Below, one piece after another: positions 1 through 9,121 of a DNA stretch of 64,000 nt. A program made the position numbers and the translations under genes. The DNA is taken from positions 930,001-994,000 of the forward strand of contig JADKFU010000004.1 of assembly GCA_016717285.1 (NCBI GenBank). Reading direction: 5' to 3'. The stretch's first letter is position 1, and every line of letters begins with the position of its first letter. Source of the stretch: Chitinophagaceae bacterium (GTDB lineage: Bacteria; Bacteroidota; Bacteroidia; Chitinophagales; UBA10324). The notes below the pieces were generated by a model. It ran no database searches and was not told where the DNA came from. It saw only the letters and a program-made list of their open reading frames with translations.

Positions 1-503
1 AACGGTTAGTGGAATTATTGAACAGCAGTGGTAAAATTTTATTCGGCGGTAAAAGCAAGCATGCAGAACTTCTTATTGAACCCACTATCATGGGTGATGT
101 TGGATGGGATGACCTGCTGATGAAGGAAGAAGTCTTCGGCCCATTACTTCCGGTGCTCGTTTACGACGATTTGAACGAGGTGATTCAACAGGTGAACGCG
201 CATCCCAAACCATTGGCTTTGTATCTTTTTTCAAATGATAAAAAAATACAGCAACAAATTATTAAGAAAATCCCATTTGGTGGAGGTCTCATCAACGATA
301 CAATTGAACACCTGGGAAATCCTTATTTGCCATTTGGCGGAGTTGGTGCCAGCGGACAAGGTTCGTATCATGGTAAATATAGTTTCGATACTTTTTCGCA
401 CCATAAGAGTGTGATGAAAAAAGGAACATGGCTGGATTTAAGTTTCCGTTATCCGCCATTCAGAAAAATCAGTTTGCGGCTGGCCAGGTTATTATTGAGA
501 TGA
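1..503 (+). CDS. Aldehyde dehydrogenase, class 3-like, C-terminal part
   Basis: This is the 3' end of an NAD(P)-dependent aldehyde dehydrogenase that oxidises aldehydes to acids. The reading frame is open from base 3 without a stop, so the gene starts before the window; the GTG at 9 is internal. Visible are EEVFGP (the conserved E-x-F-G-P region of the nucleotide-binding fold) and PFGGVGASGQGSYHGKYSF, followed by DTFSHHKSV. That last block is typical of the ALDH3 (fatty aldehyde) branch rather than ALDH1/2. The catalytic cysteine lies upstream of the window and cannot be checked. The C-terminus (RYPPF and a basic, leucine-rich tail) resembles the hydrophobic tails of ALDH3 proteins. The family call is firm; the substrate is unknown. 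Confidence 0.9.
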   Translation, partial: RLVELLNSSGKILFGGKSKHAELLIEPTIMGDVGWDDLLMKEEVFGPLLPVLVYDDLNEVIQQVNAHPKPLALYLFSNDKKIQQQIIKKIPFGGGLINDTIEHLGNPYLPFGGVGASGQGSYHGKYSFDTFSHHKSVMKKGTWLDLSFRYPPFRKISLRLARLLLR

Positions 504-730
504 GGTAACTTATCTTACACTTACAAGCGCTGCATGATGTTTTGCAATTAATCAAGTTGTGTTTGCTGTGCCTACTTAAATTATTCTGTTAAGACTTCTC
601 AGCAAAGTCATATTTAGCAAATTGAATAATACAAGGTTAAATACAAGTTATACTAACATTTCCAGGCCAGGTGAATTGAATCTATTGACTAATTAATAAT
701 GACTATTGACTCAATGACCAATGCCCTTCC
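504..730. other. Convergent intergenic region with TGACTATTGAC microrepeats
   Basis: This lies between the 3' ends of the aldehyde dehydrogenase and the TolC gene. No clear terminator hairpin was found. The part next to the tolC stop (about 680-722) is made of degenerate units such as TTGACTAATTAATAATGACTATTGACTCAATGACCAATG. Similar strings occur at other gene ends in this window (near 22770, 35830 and 36760). Confidence 0.4.
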
Positions 731-2032
731 TTACTTCACCAAATTCCCCGTAATCCTCAACAAATCCGTTTCCTGCAATTTCGCTTTAAACAGCGCATCC
801 GCCAATCTAACCTTCGCATCCACCAGGTTTTTTTGAATTTCGCGTAGCTCAAGGTCCGATAATCTTCCAATCGTATAACTCTCCTGAGCTATCGCAAGGT
901 TTTCATTAGCATAGGTAAGATTGCTTTTTTCAAGCTCAACTAATTGCAGGTTATTCTGATAGTCAAGGAAAATGCGTTTCAATTCCGTCTCAAGCGCCAG
1001 TTGGGTTTGTTCTACTTCCAGTTGTCCGGATGCCACTCTTATTTTATCATTCTGATGCTGACGGTTTACATTAAAGCCATCAAAAATATTGATGCTCGCG
1101 GTAAGGCCGTAATAAAAACCGGTGGTTTTATTAGCGCTTACAAAGCCGGATTCAGAACTTGACTGAAGAAAATCATAACCGGTATTTATACCAATTACCG
1201 GGTATCGTTTCGCAGTGGTTTGTTTCATATTCAAAGCAGCAAGCTGTAAATATTGATTGGAAATAAGCAACTCCGAATTATGTGCCAGCAAATCCTGTCG
1301 CAACTGATCATAAGTCAGCGTCGTGTTCCAATCCACCGCAGTGTCCACAGCAAACTCTGTATTTACGTCGCGTGCCAGGAGTTGATTAAGCCGCACTTTA
1401 ATTTTTTGCACTTCCGCCTGTTGCTGAATCGCAGCAGTCTGATCTCCATTCAGATCTACTGTTGCTTTCAGCACTTCAATTCTGGAAGCACTTCCGACGG
1501 ACAATCGTGCATCAAGCAATTCTTTCCTGAAAAATGAAATATCTTTTTGCTCATTCAATGCACTCAGTAATGATTGCTCCAGCAGCACATCATAATATGC
1601 GGCCATGATCAGCGACATGGTATTCTCAATTTGCTGCTTTAAAAGTGAGTTTCCGTTTTCTTCGAGCAGTTTCAACTGATCGTGTGAAACGAACATGCTG
1701 AAGCCATCAAAGAGTGTCCAGGTAAGTCCGATGCCGGCAGTACCTGTTGTATTTTTTGCACCCGTTTTTTCCACTTCATCTCCCGAAAGATATGTTTGAT
1801 TGCTGTTGTTGATACCTTGCGAAAGCGTGGCATATGCATCTAATGAGGGAAGAAAACCTGCATTGCCCACAGTCACATTATTGGATGCGATGCCCGCATC
1901 ATTTTTGGCAATACGTATGCTGTAATTATTCTGTAGGCCGGTTTGTATGGCAGCATCAAGTGTCAGCACGTCCTGTGCATTGGAAGTGATTACCGGTAGA
2001 CAAATTGCGAGGAGAACAATGATTCTGTACAT
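731..2032 (-). CDS. TolC-family outer-membrane efflux channel
   Basis: Outer-membrane channel of a tripartite efflux pump, 433 aa, close to the usual 420-480 aa of the outer membrane efflux protein (OEP) family. Residues 1-19 form a signal peptide ending ...TSNAQ. The rest shows the duplicated OEP pattern: long amphipathic helices with periodic Leu/Gln/Asn, an IGLTWTLFDGF strand near residue 100 and its repeat, LTASINIFDGF, near residue 310. In TolC these paired strands form the 12-stranded beta barrel and the helices form the periplasmic tunnel. It is the last gene of the leftward operon adaptor-RND-TolC, 125 bp after the RND pump. The exported substrate cannot be told from sequence. Confidence 0.93.
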   Translation of the reverse strand: MYRIIVLLAICLPVITSNAQDVLTLDAAIQTGLQNNYSIRIAKNDAGIASNNVTVGNAGFLPSLDAYATLSQGINNSNQTYLSGDEVEKTGAKNTTGTAGIGLTWTLFDGFSMFVSHDQLKLLEENGNSLLKQQIENTMSLIMAAYYDVLLEQSLLSALNEQKDISFFRKELLDARLSVGSASRIEVLKATVDLNGDQTAAIQQQAEVQKIKVRLNQLLARDVNTEFAVDTAVDWNTTLTYDQLRQDLLAHNSELLISNQYLQLAALNMKQTTAKRYPVIGINTGYDFLQSSSESGFVSANKTTGFYYGLTASINIFDGFNVNRQHQNDKIRVASGQLEVEQTQLALETELKRIFLDYQNNLQLVELEKSNLTYANENLAIAQESYTIGRLSDLELREIQKNLVDAKVRLADALFKAKLQETDLLRITGNLVK

Positions 2033-2157
2033 GGTGCGTGATTATTTTTCTAAAACAATACTATGCAATCGAAAAAAAAGTGTTGATGATTTTTTTGAAT
2101 TTCGTTCGATGGTATTTCAATGCGTTGAAGCATTTTCTTATCAGGAAGTTGCAATCG

Positions 2158-5100
2158 TTACGCGATATATTCAGCCTTCTCTTCGTGGAAGGAAGGATCA
2201 GGAATGCTTTCTTTTTTTCCTTCTTTCGATAAATAAGAATACATCGCAGGAACAATGTAAAGCGTGAGGAAGGCGGAAAATAATAAACCGCCCACTACAG
2301 CAATACCTAATGACTGACGGCTGCTGGCCGATGAACCAAGCGACAGGGCAATGGGCAAAATACCAAGCAATGTAGCAGAGGTAGTCATCAGGATAGGTCT
2401 GAATCGTCTTACAGCGGCATCTTTTACTGCTGCTGTTTTGTTGAGACCTTGTTCTTTTCTTTGGTTAGCAAACTCCACAATTAAAATTCCATTCTTGGTT
2501 ATTAAACCAATGAGCATGATCATGCCGATCTGTGAAAAAATGTTGAGCGTCTGATCAAAATACCACAAGCTGAGCAGTGCTCCGGCTATGGCCGCCGGAA
2601 CGGTAAGCATGATGATCATCGGATCGCGGAAACTTTCAAACTGAGCAGCCAGCACGAGATAAATCACGAGTAGGGCCAACAGAAAAGCAAACAACAAACT
2701 CGAAGAGCTATCCTGGAAATCGCGTGCTTGTCCTTTCAGTGAAGTGGCAAAAGTTTCGGGCAGCACCTTCGCTGCAATTTCATCCATCGCTTTAATGCCT
2801 TCACTCAATGAAGAACCTGCCGGAATGCCTGATGAAATAGTAGCCGACACATAACGGTTGAAACGATACACCGCCGCAGGGCTCGTGTTGTCTTCCACGG
2901 TGATGAGGTTGTCGAGCGAAACCATGTTACCTTCTTTGCTGCGCACATAAATATTTTTCAGATCGCCGGGTTTATTCCGGTCTCCTTTTTCCAATTGCGC
3001 GATTACCTGGTATTGCTTTCCTTCCATAATAAAATAACCCATGCGCTGACCGCTGAGCGCCAGTTGTAAAGTTTTTGCAACATCTGCAACGGATACGCCG
3101 AGCTCAGAAGATTTCTCACGGTTAACAGTTAGTGTAAGTTCGGGCTTATTCACTTTCAGGTCGGCATCAACAAACTGGAGCTTGGGATTTTTGTTTGCTT
3201 CATCTAAAAATTCAGGCAACACTTTCAACAGTGATTTTAAGTCAGGTGATTGTATAACATATTGCAAAGGCTGCCCGGCAAACCTGCTGCCGATAGTAGG
3301 AGGCGTATTCGGAAAAGCGCGAATACCCGTAAAGTATTTCAGATCGCGTGTCAGTTGCTGCATCACATCATTCACGCTGCGCTTCCGTTCTGTTGGATCT
3401 TTGAGGTAAATGCTTTGTACGCCTGTATTCACACTGCCGATAGAACCAAAACTCGGTGCAACAATGCTAAGTGAAGAAGATGCTTCAGGAATAGAATCCA
3501 TTACATACTTCGACAATTCATCCATGTACTTTTCAGTGAATTCATAAGAAGATCCTTCAGGGCCAGTTACAGAAACGCGAATGCTGGAGCGATCTTCATA
3601 CGGAGCAAGTTCAGAAGGAACACTTCTCATTAAAATGAAAACCAACACTGCAATAATGCCAAGTATTGGAAATACAATCCAACGCTTATTCATAAATGCT
3701 TCCAGTGAAGAACGATAACCTTCATTCATTCCTGTAAAAAACGGTTCAGTAACTCTGTAAAACCAGTTTTGTTTATCATGATGTTTCAACATGCGCGAAC
3801 TCATCATCGGCGAAAGCGTGAGTGCAACAAAAGCGGAGATCAAAACAGAACCTGCCACCACCACACCAAATTCACGGAATAATCTGCCGGTTAATCCGGT
3901 GAGAAACATGATGGGAAAAAATACGGCGGCGAGTGTTACTGTAGTCGAAATAACAGCAAAAAAAATCTCCCTTGAACCTTCTTTGGCTGCTTCAATGGGT
4001 GATTGTCCGTCTTCCACTTTCGCATAAATATTTTCAAGCACCACAATAGCATCATCGCAAACAAGCCCGATGGAAAGAATGATGGCAACGAGTGTAAGTA
4101 CGTTGATGGAAAAACCTGCGACATACATAATGAAGAACGCCGCAATAATTGAAATCGGAATCGCGATTACCGGAATGATGGTGGAACGCCAGTCGCGGAG
4201 AAAAAGAAAGATGATGAGAATTACCAGCAGAAAAGCGATGAGCACGGTGTCCTGAACTTCTGTGATTGTTTTTCTTACGAACGTGGTAAAGTCGAAACCT
4301 ACTTCCAGTTTACAATCTTCCGGCAACTCTTTTTCCAGTTGCGCTTTTCGTTTGTAAAATTCATTGGAAATATCCACGGCATTCGCGCCCGGTTGTGGCA
4401 CCAGTGCAATGCCGATCATCGGTACCAGGTTTCTTTTTACAGCGCTGCGTTCATTCTCAGGACCTAATGTTGCAAATCCGATATCGCTGAAGCGGGTGAT
4501 CGTTCCATCACTTTCTTTCAAAATAAGATGGTTGAATTCTTCCGGCTTAGTGAGTTTGCCGAGCGTTCGGATCGACAACTCTGTTTCATTGCCTTCTATT
4601 CTTCCCGAAGGCAATTCAATATTTTCACGATCCAATGCATTTTGCACATCTACCGGTGTTACACCGAAAGCCACCATTTTGGATGGATCCATCCACAGCC
4701 GCATCGAATATTTTTTTTCGCCGAAAATGCGCACGAAGCTCACACCTGAAATTGTTTGCAATCTTTCTTTCACCACATTAGTGGCAATTGCATTCACCTC
4801 CATAATGTCGCGTGTATCGCTGCGCAACGTCATGAAAATGATAGGTTCTGAGTTCGCATCTGCCTTTTCTACCACCGGCGGTTCAACATCGCGCGGAAGA
4901 TTCCGCACCGCACGTGATACACGGTCACGCACATCGTTAGTTGCTTTTTCAAGATTCTCATCGATGTTGAATTCTACTACAATGCTGCTTGATTGCTCCT
5001 TTGAGGTGGAAGAAATAGTACGAATGCCATCTATACCATTTAATGCTTCTTCCAGTGGTTCTGTTATCTGCGACTCAATGATGTCGGCATTTGCACCAAT

Positions 5101-5256
5101 ATATGATGTGGTAACGGTTACTGTTGGCGGATCAACGGCGGGATATTCCCGCACACCTAAAAAATAAAACCCAACTACACCAAGCAAGACAAGCATCAGT
5201 GACATTACTATGCTTAATACCGGGCGATCTATAGAAGTGGAAGAAAGACTGCTCAT
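2158..5256 (-). CDS. RND-family efflux pump, inner-membrane transporter (HAE1/AcrB-like)
   Basis: Proton-driven inner-membrane pump, 1032 aa, the normal length for HAE1/AcrB proteins. TM1 is at residues 10-32, followed by the VREYPAVDPPTVTV porter-domain start typical of the family. TM4 carries the double aspartate GLVCDDAIVVLENIY and TM10 carries GLITKNGILIVEFAN, giving the Asp-Asp and Lys proton-relay residues of AcrB (D407, D408, K940). The repeated 6-TM plus periplasmic porter/docking architecture is complete. It starts 18 bp after the stop of the adaptor gene, so the genes are almost certainly co-transcribed and probably translationally linked. Likely substrates are drugs, dyes or organic solvents, but specificity is not visible. 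Confidence 0.96.
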   Translation of the reverse strand: MSSLSSTSIDRPVLSIVMSLMLVLLGVVGFYFLGVREYPAVDPPTVTVTTSYIGANADIIESQITEPLEEALNGIDGIRTISSTSKEQSSSIVVEFNIDENLEKATNDVRDRVSRAVRNLPRDVEPPVVEKADANSEPIIFMTLRSDTRDIMEVNAIATNVVKERLQTISGVSFVRIFGEKKYSMRLWMDPSKMVAFGVTPVDVQNALDRENIELPSGRIEGNETELSIRTLGKLTKPEEFNHLILKESDGTITRFSDIGFATLGPENERSAVKRNLVPMIGIALVPQPGANAVDISNEFYKRKAQLEKELPEDCKLEVGFDFTTFVRKTITEVQDTVLIAFLLVILIIFLFLRDWRSTIIPVIAIPISIIAAFFIMYVAGFSINVLTLVAIILSIGLVCDDAIVVLENIYAKVEDGQSPIEAAKEGSREIFFAVISTTVTLAAVFFPIMFLTGLTGRLFREFGVVVAGSVLISAFVALTLSPMMSSRMLKHHDKQNWFYRVTEPFFTGMNEGYRSSLEAFMNKRWIVFPILGIIAVLVFILMRSVPSELAPYEDRSSIRVSVTGPEGSSYEFTEKYMDELSKYVMDSIPEASSSLSIVAPSFGSIGSVNTGVQSIYLKDPTERKRSVNDVMQQLTRDLKYFTGIRAFPNTPPTIGSRFAGQPLQYVIQSPDLKSLLKVLPEFLDEANKNPKLQFVDADLKVNKPELTLTVNREKSSELGVSVADVAKTLQLALSGQRMGYFIMEGKQYQVIAQLEKGDRNKPGDLKNIYVRSKEGNMVSLDNLITVEDNTSPAAVYRFNRYVSATISSGIPAGSSLSEGIKAMDEIAAKVLPETFATSLKGQARDFQDSSSSLLFAFLLALLVIYLVLAAQFESFRDPMIIMLTVPAAIAGALLSLWYFDQTLNIFSQIGMIMLIGLITKNGILIVEFANQRKEQGLNKTAAVKDAAVRRFRPILMTTSATLLGILPIALSLGSSASSRQSLGIAVVGGLLFSAFLTLYIVPAMYSYLSKEGKKESIPDPSFHEEKAEYIA

Positions 5257-5274
5257 TGATTTTTTTTATTCAAT

Positions 5275-6333
5275 TCATTTCGTAACAGGCTTTACTGCAA
5301 CACCAGGCCGCAGCATGAGCATGTTGGTGGTAAGTAAAGTGTCTCCAGCAGTGAGCCCTTCAACTACCTGCACATTGCTTTCATCACGGTAGCCGGTTTT
5401 CAGTGACACGGGTGTTGCCTTTCCATTTTTAAGTTTGAAGGCAGTGAAGCCGGCAGACTGAGGAATCAACGCACTGGTAGGCACCATCACAGAACTTCTG
5501 TTTTCTTTCAGCGCAATCATAATGGTTGATGACGTACCCGGAATCAAACGGTGGAATGCATTATCGGTAATGGCACGAACCATTATTGTGCGTGTGGATG
5601 GATTTACTGCGGGTTCGGTAGCGAGCACAGTTGCGGTAAAAGGAAAGGTATCATTTTCTACCGTGAAAGAAACCTGCTGACCTGACTGAATAATGGCAGC
5701 ATATTTTTCAGGTAAGGTAAAATCTATCTTGACTTTGCTGACATCCTGTAAAACGGTAAGTATGGTATTTGCAGAAACATAGGCCCCTTCACTCACATTT
5801 CGCAATCCGGCTTTTCCTGTAAACGGTGCGCGAATCTCCGTTTTTGATAATTGAACATTAATGAGTTCGAGATCGGCCTGGATGGATTGTAAATTATTAA
5901 CTACCACATCATAATCCTGCTGGCTGGCACCACCTTTAGTAAGCAGCACATTGAGTCGTTGTTCATTTTGCCTGGCCAGTTCAGCGCCTACTTCTAGTTT
6001 TTTCTTTCTTGCTTTCAGTTCAGCATCATCCATTTGAAACAGGAGGCTGCCTTTTCCAACAGTAGTCCCTTCTTTAAAAAAGATACCGGTTATTTTACCG
6101 GGATATTCACTTACCATGCTCACTTCTTCATTGGCACGTACTGTTCCGGTAGCTTGCAACTGGTACGTGATCAGCGTATCGCTTACAACCATAATTTCAG
6201 ACATTACAGCACCGGAACCTTTTTTCTGCGTATTCCCGGGGGCCGGCTCATTTGCCGAAATAAATTTTTTTACAATAAAAAAGAGTAACACTGAACTGAT
6301 AAGCAGGATAATGATGATGGTGGAACGCGACAT
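5275..6333 (-). CDS. Efflux RND periplasmic adaptor subunit (HlyD/AcrA-like)
   Basis: Membrane-fusion protein that joins the RND pump to the TolC channel. I chose the ATG at 6333 (352 aa) because it puts the membrane anchor/signal segment (IIIILLISSVLLFFIV) right at the N-terminus. An upstream start at 6411 would add 26 residues unlike the family. After the anchor come a biotinyl-lipoyl half motif (GKITGIFFKEGTTVGKGSLLF), a coiled-coil hairpin (about residues 105-160), the second lipoyl half (IRAPFTGKAGLRNVSEGAYV), and beta-barrel and membrane-proximal domains ending AVKPVTK. It is the first gene of the leftward adaptor-RND-TolC operon. There is no regulator gene beside it. Confidence 0.94.
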   Translation of the reverse strand: MSRSTIIIILLISSVLLFFIVKKFISANEPAPGNTQKKGSGAVMSEIMVVSDTLITYQLQATGTVRANEEVSMVSEYPGKITGIFFKEGTTVGKGSLLFQMDDAELKARKKKLEVGAELARQNEQRLNVLLTKGGASQQDYDVVVNNLQSIQADLELINVQLSKTEIRAPFTGKAGLRNVSEGAYVSANTILTVLQDVSKVKIDFTLPEKYAAIIQSGQQVSFTVENDTFPFTATVLATEPAVNPSTRTIMVRAITDNAFHRLIPGTSSTIMIALKENRSSVMVPTSALIPQSAGFTAFKLKNGKATPVSLKTGYRDESNVQVVEGLTAGDTLLTTNMLMLRPGVAVKPVTK

Positions 6334-6554
6334 GGATAAGAAACTTTCAATGCTTAAAAAATGAAAAAATAATTTGCTAAAGATACTACATGAATTAAAA
6401 CAACCGCTCAAACCACCTCATTCATGCAGGCCGCTAATCGGGTTGCACACCAAATCTTCCACAACAATAATTCCTGTTAAGGAATGAAATTATAGTAACC
6501 GCTTTGAACAACTGCTTTGCTTTTTTGGTTTCAACTGCGTGAGAAAGTGTTTGT

Positions 6555-6562
6555 TACCTTTG
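6555..6562 (+). promoter_or_regulatory. Bacteroidota-type -7 promoter element for the hemerythrin gene
   Basis: TACCTTTG matches the Bacteroidota -7 consensus TAnnTTTG and is followed by CATCC, a common context for starts in this phylum. The ATG at 6597 is 34 bases downstream. No good TTTG -33 element is present at the expected 19-21 base spacing, so only the -7 box is supported. Confidence 0.45.
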
Positions 6563-6596
6563 CATCCCTAACCAATTTTCACCACCGGAAAAAAGT

Positions 6597-7253
6597 ATGA
6601 ACCAGTTCGTAATGCAGGGATCTTTTTTCGCTCACCGCGCTTTATCGCGCGATGTGGAATTGTTAAATGCCATTGCAAAGCGAATTGATCAGTTGAAACA
6701 AGAGGAATTGGACCAATTGAAGAAATGGTATGAGTTCTTCTGGAATATGATGGAAGCACATCATGCAGCAGAAGATGATTTACTGTTTCGTGCGGTGGAA
6801 GAAAGACTGGAAGCACCATCTGAAATAATAGAAGTGATGGAAGTGGAACATAACCGGTTACAATTCCTGATTGATGAAATAAAACGACTGCTTGGCGAAT
6901 TACAAAGAACAGGTCCGGCAACTGAATTGAACAACGAATTGCAATACAATGCGAAGGAACTTCTACATGTATTTACAGGACATATTGTGAAGGAAGAAAA
7001 GTATATCCTTGAAAAAATGAAGGCGCACTTCACGCCGGCAGAACAGCGCCACATCGAGAATGAAGTGAAGCGGAAAGCTCCCGTACGTTACCTTTCTTAT
7101 ATGGTTCCCTGGTTGCGGGATTCATTGTCGCCCGAAGAAAATAAATTGCTGGATGAATCGCTTCCCTGGACTGCGCGACTGATGAATAAATTATTCTGGA
7201 AGAACAAGTATGACCGGTTAATTGCACCTGTGAAGGCAATGGGTTACTCATAA
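6597..7253 (+). CDS. Hemerythrin HHE domain protein
   Basis: Cytoplasmic all-helical protein of 218 aa with a hemerythrin-like diiron site. Candidate iron ligands are in the family order: His13, His55-x3-Glu59 (in AHHAAED), His85 (EVEHNRL) and His129-x3-Glu133 (GHIVKEE). The HxxxE pairs are diagnostic. Such proteins bind oxygen, nitric oxide or iron, or take part in iron-sulfur repair, but which of these applies here cannot be read from sequence. It lacks the N-terminal ScdA_N domain of the RIC/YtfE repair proteins. It stands alone, divergent from the efflux operon, and is followed by a strong hairpin. Confidence 0.88.
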   Translation: MNQFVMQGSFFAHRALSRDVELLNAIAKRIDQLKQEELDQLKKWYEFFWNMMEAHHAAEDDLLFRAVEERLEAPSEIIEVMEVEHNRLQFLIDEIKRLLGELQRTGPATELNNELQYNAKELLHVFTGHIVKEEKYILEKMKAHFTPAEQRHIENEVKRKAPVRYLSYMVPWLRDSLSPEENKLLDESLPWTARLMNKLFWKNKYDRLIAPVKAMGYS

Positions 7254-7279
7254 ATAAAATACTTAGTCGACTATAAATA

Positions 7280-7315
7280 TTAACCCGGATTTTTCTTTTG
7301 AAAAATCCGGGTTAA
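7280..7315 (+). terminator. Perfect 16-bp inverted repeat, probable bidirectional terminator
   Basis: TTAACCCGGATTTTTC and its exact complement (7300-7315) are separated by the loop TTTT. It lies 27 bases after the hemerythrin stop and faces the convergent gdhA gene, whose stop is at 7421. The stem has A/T-rich flanks on both strands, so it can end both transcripts. Confidence 0.8.
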
Positions 7316-7420
7316 CTCTCCGGTTTTGCTACAAGCATTTAATCATTCAAAACCTTCAATTTTAAAGCGCGATGGTTAATGAGATTCGCACTTTTCTTTT
7401 TTTAAAAGGTGTCTATCGAA

Positions 7421-8773
7421 CTATACCAATCCCTGAGCAATCATCGCGTCAGCAACCTTCACAAATCCGCCGATATTGGCGCCTTTTACATAATTGATCG
7501 CATCACCTTCCTTTCCGTACTTCACACAACTTTCATGAATGTCTTTCATGATTTTATGCAAACGGGCATCTACCACTTCGCGTGTCCACGACAAACGTTC
7601 TGAATTCTGGCTCATTTCAAGACCCGAAACTGCTACGCCACCTGCATTGGCAGCTTTGCCCGGACCATAGAGAATATTTTTCTTAAGAAACCATTTCACT
7701 GCCTCATTGGTAGACGGCATATTGGCACCTTCAGCTACTGCTATGCAACCATTCCTTGTTAGCTTTTTTGCATCCTCAAAGTCGAGTTCATTTTGGGTTG
7801 CACATGGTAATGCGATATCGCATTTAATGTCCCAGGGTTTTTTTCTCGCAACATACACGACACCATATTTATCTGCGTACTCTTTAATGCGGCCGCGCTT
7901 TTCATTCTTCAGCCACAATACGAAATTTAGTTTTTCCTGTGTGATGCCTTGTTCATCATAAATGTAACCGTCAGAATCGGAAAGGGTAACCACTTTAGCT
8001 CCCAACTGAATGGCTTTTTCCGCTGCATATTGCGATACATTCCCGGAGCCGCTGATCACAACACGTTTACCTTTGATGCTTATTTTTCGTGTAGCGAGCA
8101 TTTCCTGTGTAAAATAAACACAACCATAACCTGTTGCTTCCGGCCTTATCAGGCTTCCTCCGTAATCAATTGACTTACCTGTAAGTACACCAGTGAATTC
8201 ATTAGCAAGACGTTTGTATTGTCCGTACAAATAGCCTATTTCACGTCCGCCAACACCAATATCTCCTGCGGGAACATCTGTATCCGAACCAATATGCCGG
8301 TAGAGTTCAGTCATAAAACTCTGGCAGAAACGCATTACTTCATTATCTGATTTGCCTTTGGGATCAAAATCACTTCCGCCCTTTCCTCCACCCATTGGCA
8401 AGCCGGTTAGTGAATTCTTAAATACCTGTTCAAATGCCAGGAACTTGAGGATACTGAGATTTACTGTCGGGTGAAACCGTAGTCCGCCTTTGTAAGGACC
8501 AATGGCATTGTTGATCTGAATGCGAAATCCGCGGTTTACCTGGAATTCACCTTTGTCGTTAAGCCAGGTTACACGAAACATAATCACGCGATCAGGTTCT
8601 GTAATACGTTCCAGGATTTTTGCAGTACTGTATTTAGGATTTTCGTTAATGAAAGGAAGCAATGATTCCGCAACTTCCGTTACCGCCTGATGAAATTCAG
8701 GTTCATAAGGGTTTTTCTTTTTTATTTTCTTCATGAACTCGTTCACTTGATCAGCTAATTTTGGAGTGGCCAT
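7421..8773 (-). CDS. gdhA: NADP-type glutamate dehydrogenase
   Basis: Reversible reductive amination of 2-oxoglutarate with ammonium to glutamate; in this family the cytosolic hexamer serves ammonium assimilation. The protein is 450 aa, matching the roughly 445-450 aa GdhA type. Substrate-site motifs are in place: GPYKGGLRFHP (about 92-102), PMGGGKGG with the catalytic lysine at about 131, and DVPAGDIGVGGREIGY. The Rossmann glycine motif is VVISGSGNVSQYAAEKA. It is monocistronic: preceded by 348 non-coding bases and ended opposite the 7280-7315 hairpin. The family assignment is firm, and NADP preference is inferred from similarity to the GdhA subgroup. Confidence 0.96.
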   Translation of the reverse strand: MATPKLADQVNEFMKKIKKKNPYEPEFHQAVTEVAESLLPFINENPKYSTAKILERITEPDRVIMFRVTWLNDKGEFQVNRGFRIQINNAIGPYKGGLRFHPTVNLSILKFLAFEQVFKNSLTGLPMGGGKGGSDFDPKGKSDNEVMRFCQSFMTELYRHIGSDTDVPAGDIGVGGREIGYLYGQYKRLANEFTGVLTGKSIDYGGSLIRPEATGYGCVYFTQEMLATRKISIKGKRVVISGSGNVSQYAAEKAIQLGAKVVTLSDSDGYIYDEQGITQEKLNFVLWLKNEKRGRIKEYADKYGVVYVARKKPWDIKCDIALPCATQNELDFEDAKKLTRNGCIAVAEGANMPSTNEAVKWFLKKNILYGPGKAANAGGVAVSGLEMSQNSERLSWTREVVDARLHKIMKDIHESCVKYGKEGDAINYVKGANIGGFVKVADAMIAQGLV

Positions 8774-9121
8774 AAAAATTGAATTTTATTTGTTAAAATA
8801 AATGGGTTTGTTGAGAAGGAATTCCGGAAAGAAAACAAACATAAAAAAATTAATGATGGATAGTTGCACATGGTGGTATTACCCTGCTTTCCGTATTGGT
8901 GATAAAATTTTATGTAAAATTAAATCATAACGGTCAATTATAGTATTAATTTTTATAATGTACCCGGAATGCATTTAATACATGATAAACATCATTGCAG
9001 ATGTCAAAAAGTACTATTTCCTGTTCGTGAATTTTGGTTGATAGAGGAAAATTAATCTTACAATTGTTATCTGAAGAATAATTGATTTCAGCTTCTATTG
9101 AATAGTGAAGATGATGTATCA
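8774..9121. other. Non-coding gap upstream of gdhA
   Basis: This stretch of 348 A/T-rich bases separates the DUF3137 gene end from the gdhA start, both on the minus strand, and must hold the gdhA promoter. I saw no convincing ORF, hairpin or riboswitch and could not fix a promoter. Confidence 0.4.

Noticed and set aside
4364..5167. 267-codon ORF on the plus strand
   Set aside because: It lies wholly antisense to the RND pump gene, has Ser/Arg-rich composition typical of a shadow frame and no family motif.
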